The translations under genes and the position numbers were made by a program. Under the pieces are notes generated by a model, which made no database searches, had not been told where the DNA came from, and was given only the letters and a program-made list of their open reading frames with translations. A DNA stretch of 64,000 bases from an uncultured Pirellulaceae bacterium (lineage in GTDB: Bacteria > Planctomycetota > Planctomycetia > Pirellulales > Pirellulaceae), in the NCBI GenBank assembly GCA_937941455.1, contig CALDHM010000033.1, forward strand, positions 62,001-126,000, given 5' to 3'. Shown piece after piece: positions 28,901 to 37,319 of this stretch. Each line of letters opens with the position of its first letter. Positions within the stretch are counted from its first letter, which is position 1.

Positions 28901-29932
28901 TCAAGGTGCTGCGGCATCCTTCAGTCGATGGCGATCCACCGCAGACATCGACAGCCACGTCATCGCACCGATCAACGCGATACCCATTAGCGTCGCGCGA
29001 AAGGCCAGTGCGACGATCACCCCCAACGACTGCCCCCCCGTGCCCAAGAGGGTCCCCGGGCTGAGGGCTTGATACTGCAAGTCGAGGGCTGCCTCCATGC
29101 CGCCAATTCCGCCAGGCAATGGCAGACAATTGGCAATTAGCGAAATGGACGCGACGACGATATGTTCTTGCAACGCCGGTTTGTTTCCCCCGGCGAATCG
29201 TCCGCAGCAGTCGATCGCCAGGACGAAAAGCAGATTGATCAACAAACTGCATCCAATCGCCACTAAAATCGTGGCCGTTCTCCCGCGGAAAATCATGAGA
29301 ACTTTAATGACTCGCGACAGCATTCCGCCGATCCATTTTAATTTCAACGTGCGATCATAAATTCCCATCAGCCAAATCTTCGGAATCAGGGTGCCGCCAA
29401 ACAACGCAGCAAATCCGAGCGTAGCGACCCACCACAACAGCCAGCATGTCGATTGCAGGCCGCGAATCAGCCTAGGGTCGGCCGATTGACTGAAGGCTTC
29501 CCAGTCGGTAACCCAATAGCCGGAACCGGCGCAGGCCATCATCGTCAGAAGTCCAATCAAACGATCGAAGAACACCGAAGCAACCGCCGACGCTTTTTTG
29601 CCAGGGTTGTCCCGCATGGCGTAAAATGCTCGCATGGCATCCGAGCCGACGATGCCAAACGCGGCCAATCCGAAAAACTGCGTGATGAATCCGATCTGTT
29701 GCGCGTCCCAGAATCGCATCCGCAGGTCCAAATCGCGGGTGATCGCCCACCAGCGGACATAATTCACAACGTGAGCAATGATCACCAGAACCAGCGCGAT
29801 CGCGAACCAACTCCAACGTGTTTGGGACGAAAACAAGACCGCGAATTGATTTTGACTGTAGGCTTTGGTCAACAAGTAGCCGATCAGTGCGGCCGAAATC
29901 AATAACTTTACGGCCAGGACGATGTATTTCAA
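28901..29932 (-). CDS. Flippase-like membrane protein (lysylphosphatidylglycerol synthase TM / UPF0104 family)
   Basis: About 343 residues with eight or more membrane segments. The signature region is present: NYVRWWAI near residue 60, GLAAFGIVGSDAMRAFYAMR, FFDRLIGLLTM, and the C-terminal LPLPGGIGGMEAALDL. Related proteins move lipids or lipid-linked sugars across membranes. The start is probably TTG 29932: GGAG lies six nt upstream, and earlier in-frame starts would be inside the preceding gene. The upstream HTTM gene ends 13 nt before, so the two are likely translated from one mRNA. Confidence 0.8.
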   Translation of the reverse strand: MKYIVLAVKLLISAALIGYLLTKAYSQNQFAVLFSSQTRWSWFAIALVLVIIAHVVNYVRWWAITRDLDLRMRFWDAQQIGFITQFFGLAAFGIVGSDAMRAFYAMRDNPGKKASAVASVFFDRLIGLLTMMACAGSGYWVTDWEAFSQSADPRLIRGLQSTCWLLWWVATLGFAALFGGTLIPKIWLMGIYDRTLKLKWIGGMLSRVIKVLMIFRGRTATILVAIGCSLLINLLFVLAIDCCGRFAGGNKPALQEHIVVASISLIANCLPLPGGIGGMEAALDLQYQALSPGTLLGTGGQSLGVIVALAFRATLMGIALIGAMTWLSMSAVDRHRLKDAAAP

Positions 29933-29945
29933 CGTGTCTCCACAA

Positions 29946-31511
29946 TCAAAACGGATGGTTGGGCTTGTCCTGCAACGTGTCGAGCAGGTCATCGAGCAGC
30001 GGACTTGTTTTTTGATCCGGCGAGTTCCAGACTTTCCAAATTCGTTGGCTTGTCGAACGGGCCGGTTGATTCGGTCCCGTTTCGTATAAGAAGCAATGCA
30101 ATCGGGCCCGCATGACTTCCTGGTCTGGACCATGCGATTCATTCCAGACCTTGACATGGTAGTCTAACAAGCCCTCGCGCAGCGCGGCGAGATGGTCGCT
30201 CGTCAGATTACGATGCAATTGCCGCCAATTATGCGTTGGAATGGAGTGCAGCACAGACAAGGGTTTGGTAAACTCCAATTCGTGACCCGGTCGAAATAAA
30301 TCGACCCGCGACCCGTCCTTGAGTCTTGCCTCGTAGACGAACCACGCTGACAGTTTCGGTGGAATGCCGAACATTTGAAAGCGTTGATCGATCGCGGTGA
30401 AACGCGCGAGGAGTTTGATCAGTGGCGGGATGCGCTCGCTCGACAGTTTCAACCATTCGAAATTGGCGACGTTCCAAAAGACCACCAGGGCAATCATACA
30501 ACAGCAAAATGCCTGGGCGGGCCAATAAATCCAGCGTAACCATCCCGTCGGCGGCAACAACGCCTGCGGTGCCTCGACCAACCCGCAGCAGCGACGCCAA
30601 AATTCGTTCGGCAGCAGGGGTAGCCAAAGCGCAAAGCAGATCCACGGAAACAGGCCGATCGACATCCAGAGCAAGATTCCTAGATGAAATGCGTAATAGG
30701 AAACGATATTCACCATCCGCCACCACGCATTCCTCCACGGGCTCAGCAAAAACCAAATCAGCACGCACTCGATGAACAGAGTGCCCCAAGCGATCACCTT
30801 TAGCAGCCACGGGTAATTCAACAAATTCTGCGCGTGCGGTCGACAGTGGATGTCCAGATGTAAAACATAGTGCATGGCCTCCCCTTGCCACCAAATTTGA
30901 TTCAGCTTCGCCTCGCCTGTGCAGAAGTAAATCGTAACAACCTGAATCACATACGCCGCACTGGCCCATGATACAATTTGATTCGGATCGTCCTGTGGCG
31001 AGGTCCCCCACCGTCGGCGGAACAGCAGTCGATCGAGCGACCACCGCCGCGCGAGCGGTAGAAACATGCCCCAGAACAACATCATCTTCAGGATAAAGTC
31101 GCCACCGGTAATGACCAGCGGCCCGCGGATCTGCGCCGAGACGACCAGGATCCAAGCGGCGATCGTAACGACGCGCGTCGCTAACCCGAGTACCATCAGT
31201 CCGCCACAAACGGCCTGCAGAATGAACAGGGTCTGCGCCCATCCCAGGTCGCCGCGGAGCAGATACAGCGACCATGTCCCGATTTGCCAATCCGGAGCGA
31301 TCGCCTGCGAAAAATACTGGTTGACATGCGCTCGGGTGAAATAGCCATCATCCGAATAGAGTGCCCGCAAATCGGGCCAGCGCATCGCGACATCGAAAAT
31401 CAAGAGCAACCCGACAGCGATACGGAAAGCGGCCAAACTGCGCAGGTCCAATGTGAATACCCGTTCCCAATAGCTACTCGCGAATGAATTCGATTCGGTT
31501 GCAGTAGTCAT
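29946..31511 (-). CDS. HTTM-domain membrane protein (vitamin K-dependent gamma-carboxylase-like)
   Basis: About 521 residues from ATG 31511, which has an AAAGAG ribosome-binding site. The first 350 residues are the HTTM domain: DLRSLAAFRIAVGLLLIFD, then DLRALYSDDGYFTR, LRGDLGWAQTLFILQAV, and several Trp-rich membrane segments (IYFCTGEAKLNQIWW, FHLGILLWMSIGLFPW). The C-terminal 170 residues are soluble and probably periplasmic. HTTM proteins are related to the gamma-carboxylase fold, but bacterial members have no proven substrate. It heads a two-gene operon with the flippase-like gene. Confidence 0.8.
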   Translation of the reverse strand: MTTATESNSFASSYWERVFTLDLRSLAAFRIAVGLLLIFDVAMRWPDLRALYSDDGYFTRAHVNQYFSQAIAPDWQIGTWSLYLLRGDLGWAQTLFILQAVCGGLMVLGLATRVVTIAAWILVVSAQIRGPLVITGGDFILKMMLFWGMFLPLARRWSLDRLLFRRRWGTSPQDDPNQIVSWASAAYVIQVVTIYFCTGEAKLNQIWWQGEAMHYVLHLDIHCRPHAQNLLNYPWLLKVIAWGTLFIECVLIWFLLSPWRNAWWRMVNIVSYYAFHLGILLWMSIGLFPWICFALWLPLLPNEFWRRCCGLVEAPQALLPPTGWLRWIYWPAQAFCCCMIALVVFWNVANFEWLKLSSERIPPLIKLLARFTAIDQRFQMFGIPPKLSAWFVYEARLKDGSRVDLFRPGHELEFTKPLSVLHSIPTHNWRQLHRNLTSDHLAALREGLLDYHVKVWNESHGPDQEVMRARLHCFLYETGPNQPARSTSQRIWKVWNSPDQKTSPLLDDLLDTLQDKPNHPF

Positions 31512-31551
31512 CGCTCTTTCACCTGCCTGTTGAGGGGCCCGTTGCTTGCTA

Positions 31552-31651
31552 GGCTTTGTGCCAAAACCCATCCGCTGCAAGGCCGTAGCCCACGGCTCTT
31601 ACGAAAACCGGAGGCCAGCGCATTCCGGCTCACCGTGTTGAAACAACAACC
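31552..31651. repeat. Dispersed inverted-end repeat R1, copy 3 (inverted)
   Basis: 100 bp. Reads CTAGGCTTTGTGCCAAAACC at the left (CTA at 31549-31551) and CGTGTTGAAACAACAACC at the right. Its reverse complement aligns along its whole length with copies 2 and 6. Confidence 0.75.
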
Positions 31652-32093
31652 AGATTCCCGCGTAACCACGCGGCGACGCGGCCTCCATCGATAACATCGA
31701 AGCCAGGCCACTCGCTGTAATCGCGACGACAGTTCACTGTAGCTGATGGTGGGCCGCGACATTTCCCACGAACCCCCAGCGTTGGCCGCCGTCGGTCAAT
31801 CGATTACCGCGCATCTGCCAGGCGACGATGCCTCCAAGGAATCATGCCGTGCAAGTTATTCTGGCCCGATAGCCGAGATTAACAAATCCGCGAAATTTGA
31901 GAAAGGCAATTATTTCATCGCGAGCACGAGGACTGGCCACTAGGCTGACGCGCCGTCGGCCAGCGATTTCGGCGGTTGCGACTTGTTCACGACGCCAGGA
32001 CTTAGAGCCTATCCCAACATCGACAGCACCCCTATCCCGAAGCGTTAGCGATGGTTGGTTTTGCGATAGACACTTCGCACGAATCGATTGACG

Positions 32094-32200
32094 TAGGGCA
32101 AGCGGCAGATAGGTTGCTACCTCTGCCGGATGGTCGATGCCAAGCAAGACTATTGTCTGGCGACGGTAGCGACGATATGTTCTCAAATGCCGCTCGCCTA
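32094..32200. repeat. MITE-like repeat R2, copy B
   Basis: 107 bp, exactly the length of copy A. Left end TAGGGCAAGCGGCA, right end TGCCGCTCGCCTA; interior CTGCCGGATGGTCGATGCCA then AGCAAGACTATTGTCTGGCG. The left end of this copy is the better complement of the right end of copy A. Confidence 0.8.
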
Positions 32201-32256
32201 GAATCATGGATCGGCAACGACCTGCGAACGAAACATGTCGAGGCGTTTTCCTTCGA

Positions 32257-32664
32257 TCAGCTGCGAAGCCATTCCGGCAGGCGGAGCACCTTTCCGTCGG
32301 GCGACACCGCCGCCACGATCGTATGGCCATGGGCCAAGAGGGTGTCGCCGCGCAAGACTCGATAATTGTGTCGAATCCGCACACCTCTGGTCCAGTCTAA
32401 CGTTGTCTCGATGGTCAAGAGGTCGTCGTACCGCGCCCCCGCGACGTAGTGGCAGGCGACCTCGACGACCACCAAAAACAGACCTTGGGCCTCCAAATCC
32501 CGATAGTTGTATCCGGCCGCACGCAGCATCTCCACCCGCCCCACTTCGAAAAAGTTGATGTAGTTCGCGTGATGGCAGCGGCCTTGAGCATCCGTTTCTT
32601 GGTAACGGACGCGCAGCTCAATTCGATGAGTTTTAATCGGGAATCTTTGTGTCAATTCGGGCAT
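32257..32664 (-). CDS. Acyl-CoA thioesterase, hot-dog fold (YbgC/4-hydroxybenzoyl-CoA type)
   Basis: About 135 residues. RVRYQETDAQGRCHHANYIN is the family signature, with the catalytic Asp in TDAQG and the HHANY motif; YFEVGR-like FFEVGRVEMLRAAG follows. Such enzymes hydrolyse short-chain or aromatic acyl-CoA. ATG 32664 (MPELTQRF) gives the usual 130-140 residue length; the frame is open further upstream to 32802 but that part is low-complexity. No operon partner. Confidence 0.85.
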   Translation of the reverse strand: MPELTQRFPIKTHRIELRVRYQETDAQGRCHHANYINFFEVGRVEMLRAAGYNYRDLEAQGLFLVVVEVACHYVAGARYDDLLTIETTLDWTRGVRIRHNYRVLRGDTLLAHGHTIVAAVSPDGKVLRLPEWLRS

Positions 32665-33230
32665 GGGAAATCCGGAGCTAGTGCGATCGGCATTGCCGGC
32701 GCGATCGAGGTGAACAGCGATATTCCGAACTGGCCGTCGACCTCCGCCTCGGCCTTGGCGACCGTCCTGACCGGAGCCGACCGACGACGAGAACATGACC
32801 ATCGCTTGGTTTTAATGATCTTACGGGCGCTTGGCAACCAAACCGAGTGCAGAGCGGTTGCCAGAGGTGCCTTTTGTTGTCATGTTCTCGCTGTAGCGCG
32901 GGGATTAAGGGGGGCCATCTCCGCCTAATACCTGCCGAGTCTCGCTTGGGGCGACCGACGATGGCGATGGCTGCGGCGCGGGAATTTCGGCTTTCGCCGC
33001 ACGGCTCAAACTGTTTTATGGTTGGTTGGAGTCTGATGAAATTCCGGTAAAATGTAGCCCGCGGGTAACTTCGACCACTGCCGAAAAAAATTTGGTCCAA
33101 TGAGCACCTACCAAACGCGGCGTCGACGGTAACTCGGGCGGGAATAAGCAGAATGGAGGTTGATCCGATGCGCACAGTTGCGATCTGGTAGCATGAAGCG
33201 GGCCGCGCGACGAGTTAAGGGAATTTTTCA
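32665..33230. other. Intergenic gap with no recognisable feature
   Basis: Divergent region between the thioesterase and ACT-protein genes. Open frames here are overlapping and Arg-rich on both strands, as expected for GC-rich non-coding DNA. No repeat or RNA identified. Confidence 0.4.
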
Positions 33231-33728
33231 ATGAGTATGGCAGATGATGCCGGGTCATCGGTCGGGTTTGAGACGGCACGAAGCAGGGACTACCCCACAA
33301 TTCGACAATTCACTGTGTTCATCGAAAATCGGGTCGGGCAATTGCTCGAAGTCCTGAGGCGGTTTCGAGGAACGGGCGTTAAGATCGTCGCGCTGAACAT
33401 TCACGATACCTCCGAGTGCAGCATCGTTCGCTTTGTGCTGACCAACCCAGAAAAAGGTCGTGAGATTTTGGAGCGAGCGGGATTGGCGATGATTGAGACC
33501 GATTTGATCGCTCTGGAATTGCCCAAGGACGATCAACCGCTGCTTCTGGTTTGCAACTGCCTGATTCAGGCTGAAATCAACTTGGTGCAGACCTATCCCT
33601 TGATGCTGCGGCAAGGGGAACGGATGGCCATCGCCCTGATGGTCGACAACATCGAAGCTGCCCAAGAAACACTGGCCAAAGGCAATTTCCGTCTGCTGAC
33701 CGAGGACGAGTTGGCCGAGTGGACTTAG
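33231..33728 (+). CDS. Free-standing tandem ACT-domain protein
   Basis: 165 residues made of two ACT-like ferredoxin folds. The first begins IRQFTVFIENRVGQLLEVLR with the loop NRVGQL (the usual ligand-binding Gly) and continues NIHDTSECSIVRFVL; the second begins PLLLVCNCLIQAEINLVQTY. There is no catalytic domain. ACT pairs bind amino acids and regulate biosynthetic enzymes. It is the first of four co-directional genes ending in DAHP synthase, so a role in amino-acid sensing is plausible (inference). Such proteins are often labelled as acetolactate synthase regulators. Confidence 0.75.
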   Translation: MSMADDAGSSVGFETARSRDYPTIRQFTVFIENRVGQLLEVLRRFRGTGVKIVALNIHDTSECSIVRFVLTNPEKGREILERAGLAMIETDLIALELPKDDQPLLLVCNCLIQAEINLVQTYPLMLRQGERMAIALMVDNIEAAQETLAKGNFRLLTEDELAEWT

Positions 33729-33806
33729 CGGTGGCTCGCAAAATCGCAGCGACTACCGCGGCCGGTAGCCAGCCTGATATTGATTGTACGACGGATTACG
33801 CCTCCC

Positions 33807-34580
33807 ATGCCCATTCAAGTCACCTGCGCCAAATGTTTCACCCGGTTCAACGTCAGTGAAAAATTCGCTGGCCGGGAAGGCCCTTGTCCAAAATGCAAGG
33901 CCACCATCAAGATTCCGACCAAGTCCGAAGAAGTCGTCGTGCACGCTCCGGAAACGTCCGGGCCGAAGGATTCTCGGGGGCGACCGGTGCTCAAGCCGAT
34001 TGCTCGGCAGGAAACGAATCTCAGTCAGGTTCAAATCACGATCATTCTCGGGACGATCGCCCTTTTTTTCATTGCGGCGTTCGCGTTCCGCTTCACCTAT
34101 CCGCAGCCGACGGCATACGTGGCCGAAGTGTTCGGCTGGGTTTTAGTGAGTTTATTGGCAATACCTTGCGCCTATGCGGGGTACACGTTTCTGCGCGATC
34201 AGGAACGAGGAGCCTACCTGGGCAATGAGTTGTGGATTCGTATCTCCGTGACCGGTTTGCTATATGCCTTGTCTTGGCTGTGTATGTGGTTGGCGTACTA
34301 CATGTATGACAATTCCTGGGGCGCGGCGGCTTGGAGCACGGCCTCGACAGCGATGATCTTGATCGGAGGAGGCATTTGCCTGGCGACGCTGGAATTCGAA
34401 TACCTCAACGGGGTCTTGCACTATGGACTCTATTTCGGGTGTTGTCTGATTGCTCGCGCTGCAGCCGGGATCGGCATTTTTCCGGGCTCCGTCGAGGCCA
34501 GCCTATTGGTTAATCCGCCATCCAATCCCGTCGCCATTGGCGTTTATGCTTGGGAAATCGTAACGCCATGGCTGGGATAG
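33807..34580 (+). CDS. Zinc-ribbon membrane protein
   Basis: About 257 residues. The N-terminal 37 residues form a zinc ribbon with two CxxC pairs, CAKC and CPKC, in a MJ0042-like arrangement (QVTCAKCFTRFNVSEKFAG). A short linker with prolines leads to about six membrane segments (IILGTIALFFIAAFAF, VFGWVLVSLLAIPCAYAGY, LLYALSWLCMWLAYYMY and others). No known function; the second such protein lies at 41995-42885. ATG 33807 starts 78 nt after the ACT gene. The HD gene overlaps its end. Confidence 0.7.
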   Translation: MPIQVTCAKCFTRFNVSEKFAGREGPCPKCKATIKIPTKSEEVVVHAPETSGPKDSRGRPVLKPIARQETNLSQVQITIILGTIALFFIAAFAFRFTYPQPTAYVAEVFGWVLVSLLAIPCAYAGYTFLRDQERGAYLGNELWIRISVTGLLYALSWLCMWLAYYMYDNSWGAAAWSTASTAMILIGGGICLATLEFEYLNGVLHYGLYFGCCLIARAAAGIGIFPGSVEASLLVNPPSNPVAIGVYAWEIVTPWLG

Positions 34581-35941
34581 CTTTTTTGAGCGATGTTCCT
34601 GAACTCGATCGATTTGAACGGCCGGATTCTGTCATGAGAATTCCCGATCAGATCGACGTGCCGCTAACGGCTCGGGTCCGCAGGATCGTGGATACGGAAC
34701 CTTTTCGCCGCCTGGCCCAGATTCGACAACTCGGTTTCGTCTCGTTGGTCTATCCCGGTGCCGTTCACCATCGGTTCGAGCATTCCTTGGGTGCTTATCG
34801 CTGTGCCTTGATGTTTTTGCGGCAACTTCTGCGGGTCCCTGCATTTGTCGAACAGGTCGACCGACCGCTGGTCGATGCGGTGATTGTGGCTGCCCTGTTG
34901 CACGATCTGGGCCATTATCCGTACTGCCATCCCGTGGAAGATTTGGGGCATTCGCTAATCGAGGATCACGAGCGACTGGCGGAGCGGATGTTGACGGACG
35001 GGCCGATCGCCGAGTTGTTGGCTTCCGAATGGGCGTGTTCCGGTGCGGAGATCGTTTCGCTGCTAATCACGAAAAGGCAATCCCCTTCGGAGCGGCTTGT
35101 CCGCTCGGTTTTGTCGGGCCCGATCGACGTCGACAAACTCGATTATTTGTACCGCGACAGCCTCCATGCCGGAGTTCCTTACGGGCGCAACTTCGACGTA
35201 GGCCGTTTGATCGGTTCGCTGTGCGTGAATCGCAGCGGAGACTCGATCGGCATCACCAGCAAGGGGCGAACGGCCGCGGAGTTGATGGTGTTCGCTCGGT
35301 ATGTCATGTTCAACGAGGTTTATTGGCATCACGCGGTGCGAAGCGCGACGGCGATGTTCCAGCGACTGTTTTTCGATTGTCTGCCGCGTCTGGACTTGAG
35401 CAAAATTCAAGCGAGCGATGACCGCAATTTTCCCGGTTTACTGCAGCGCGCGGCGATCGAGGAGCCGTTTCTGGCAGAGTTGTTTTTCGACCTGTTTGGG
35501 AACCAGCGCAGACTCTACAAACGCTGGGACCAGCTGAGTTCCGTGCGGCATCGCGAGTTGTTTCGGAGAATCGCGCGGCGGCCCTACGGTTGGCTACGGC
35601 AGCTTTCCTGTTGCCTGTCAGAACGATTGGGACGGAAATTACGGCAGCCGATTCCGGAGACTTCGGTATTGGTCGACGCGCCGCCTCAGAATTTAGAGGT
35701 ACAATTTGAGATCGACGTGTGGGACGCACGGACGAACCAGTATTATTCCTTGCGGGAAATGTCGCCGGTGACGGCTGTTCTGGCCGATCAGCAGTTCGAC
35801 GACTTGGTCAAGCAGATTCGTGTGTTCGTTGATCCCACATTGATAGAACAAGTCCGGAACCTGAATGTGATAGAATTATTGGAAGCAGCTATCGGCGATA
35901 CCGAGCAGTTGGAGCCAACGATGGGATGTCGCGATGAATGA
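34568..35941 (+). CDS. HD-domain phosphohydrolase
   Basis: About 457 residues. The HD metal ligands are visible in order: HHRFEHSLG, LLHDLGHYPYCH (HD) and the distal Asp in GPIDVDKLDYLYRDSLHAG, the pattern of SAMHD1/dGTPase-like nucleotide phosphohydrolases. Residues about 27-60 (IPDQIDVPLTARVRRIVDTE, FRRLAQIRQLG) match the N-terminal part of that family. The C-terminal 150 residues are unassigned. ATG 34568 overlaps the previous gene by 13 nt, ATG 34634 is an alternative. It overlaps the DAHP synthase start by 8 nt, so translation may be coupled. Confidence 0.85.
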   Translation: MAGIAFLSDVPELDRFERPDSVMRIPDQIDVPLTARVRRIVDTEPFRRLAQIRQLGFVSLVYPGAVHHRFEHSLGAYRCALMFLRQLLRVPAFVEQVDRPLVDAVIVAALLHDLGHYPYCHPVEDLGHSLIEDHERLAERMLTDGPIAELLASEWACSGAEIVSLLITKRQSPSERLVRSVLSGPIDVDKLDYLYRDSLHAGVPYGRNFDVGRLIGSLCVNRSGDSIGITSKGRTAAELMVFARYVMFNEVYWHHAVRSATAMFQRLFFDCLPRLDLSKIQASDDRNFPGLLQRAAIEEPFLAELFFDLFGNQRRLYKRWDQLSSVRHRELFRRIARRPYGWLRQLSCCLSERLGRKLRQPIPETSVLVDAPPQNLEVQFEIDVWDARTNQYYSLREMSPVTAVLADQQFDDLVKQIRVFVDPTLIEQVRNLNVIELLEAAIGDTEQLEPTMGCRDE

Positions 35942-37295
35942 CCGTCTGCTAAATGCTGCCGATTGGTATCCGGGCTCTTGGCGCAACAAACCTGCAACGC
36001 AGCAGCCCAAATACGCTGATCCCGAAAAATTGCAGGCCGCTATCAACCGGCTGAGCCGTCTGCCGCCCCTGGTGACCAGTTGGGAAATCGAGTCGCTCAA
36101 GCAGCATCTGGCATCGGTCGAAAACGGCCAAGCGTTCTTGCTGCAAGCCGGCGACTGTTGCGAAAGTCTCGAGGACTGCGCGACCGAGGCGATCGTCCGC
36201 AATCTCAAGGTCCTGATGCAGATGAGCTTTGTGCTGATCTACGGATCCCTGCGGAAAATCGTGCGGGTAGGACGCTTTGCCGGTCAATACGCCAAGCCGC
36301 GGTCGGCGGAGTTCGAAACCCGCGACGGGGTCACCTTGCCCGTGTATCGCGGCGACATCGTCAATCGCAGTGGCTTCACGGCGGAGGAACGAGAGCCTGA
36401 TCCCGAGCTGTTGTTGCGAGGTTACGAACGCGCGGCGTTGACGCTGAACTTCGTTCGCTCGCTGATCGGCGGCGGCTTCGCCGATCTGCATCATCCCGAG
36501 AATTGGGAATTGGACTTTCGCACGAACTCACTCCGTGCAGAAGCCTACTTGGAAATGGTGCACTCGATTACTCGATCGATGCAATTCATGGAGACGGTGA
36601 TGTCGGCCCATTTTCGAGAAAGCTATGGAGTGGAGATTTTTTCGTCGCATGAGGCACTGCATTTGAGCTACGAGGAGGCGCAGACACGAAAGGTGCCGCG
36701 GCGAACGGGCTGGTACAACTTGAGCACCCACCTGCCGTGGATCGGTTACCGCACCAATGCCTTGGACGGGGCTCATGTCGAGTATTTTCGCGGCTTGGAA
36801 AATCCCGTGGGTGTCAAGATCGGTCCCAACACGACGCCGGAGCATGTCCGCGACTTGTGCCGTGTGCTGAACCGCGACAATCAGCCCGGCAAGGTTGTCT
36901 TGATTCACCGGTTCGGTGTTGATCAGATCGACAAATGCTTGCCGCCGATTATCGAGCTCGTCCGTCGCGTAGGGTTACGTGCGACCTGGAGCTGCGACCC
37001 GATGCACGGCAATACCTATCTGACCGACCAAGGGATCAAGACCCGCGACTTCAGCGATATCTACGACGAACTGGTGCGCGCCTTCGAGATCCACAATGAA
37101 GTCGGGAGCGGACTCGGCGGCGTGCATTTGGAGGTCACGGGTGACAACGTCACCGAATGTGTCGGGGGAGCAGCCTGTCTCGACGAAATCGACCTGCAAA
37201 GGGCCTATAAAAGCCCAGTAGATCCCCGCTTGAATTACGACCAAGCCATGGAGTTGGCGTTCTTGATGTCGGAAAAAATGAGTCGCAAACGCTGA
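35934..37295 (+). CDS. Class II 3-deoxy-7-phosphoheptulonate (DAHP) synthase
   Basis: 453 residues, normal for the plant/Mycobacterium-like class II. It condenses phosphoenolpyruvate and erythrose 4-phosphate, the first step of the shikimate pathway. Signatures include FLLQAGDCCES, VRVGRFAGQYAKPRS, YNLSTHLPWIGYRT, VGVKIGPNTTPEHV and TWSCDPMHGNTY, which hold the metal ligands (Cys, His, Glu, Asp) and substrate residues. The start ATG overlaps the stop of the HD gene. Regulation could involve the upstream ACT protein, but nothing in the sequence proves this. Confidence 0.93.
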   Translation: MNDRLLNAADWYPGSWRNKPATQQPKYADPEKLQAAINRLSRLPPLVTSWEIESLKQHLASVENGQAFLLQAGDCCESLEDCATEAIVRNLKVLMQMSFVLIYGSLRKIVRVGRFAGQYAKPRSAEFETRDGVTLPVYRGDIVNRSGFTAEEREPDPELLLRGYERAALTLNFVRSLIGGGFADLHHPENWELDFRTNSLRAEAYLEMVHSITRSMQFMETVMSAHFRESYGVEIFSSHEALHLSYEEAQTRKVPRRTGWYNLSTHLPWIGYRTNALDGAHVEYFRGLENPVGVKIGPNTTPEHVRDLCRVLNRDNQPGKVVLIHRFGVDQIDKCLPPIIELVRRVGLRATWSCDPMHGNTYLTDQGIKTRDFSDIYDELVRAFEIHNEVGSGLGGVHLEVTGDNVTECVGGAACLDEIDLQRAYKSPVDPRLNYDQAMELAFLMSEKMSRKR

Positions 37296-37319
37296 TCGCC
37301 GGGCGGTGAACTGTCGCTG

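Larger units (their letters stand above)
31512..32256. other. Intergenic region with two repeats and no gene
   Basis: Holds R1 copy 3 (31552-31651) and R2 copy B (32094-32200). The rest (31652-32093) has short frames on both strands without domain, signal or ribosome-binding site. A minus-strand frame spanning 31842-32384 is open because it reads through R2 and the thioesterase gene in another register. Confidence 0.5.
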
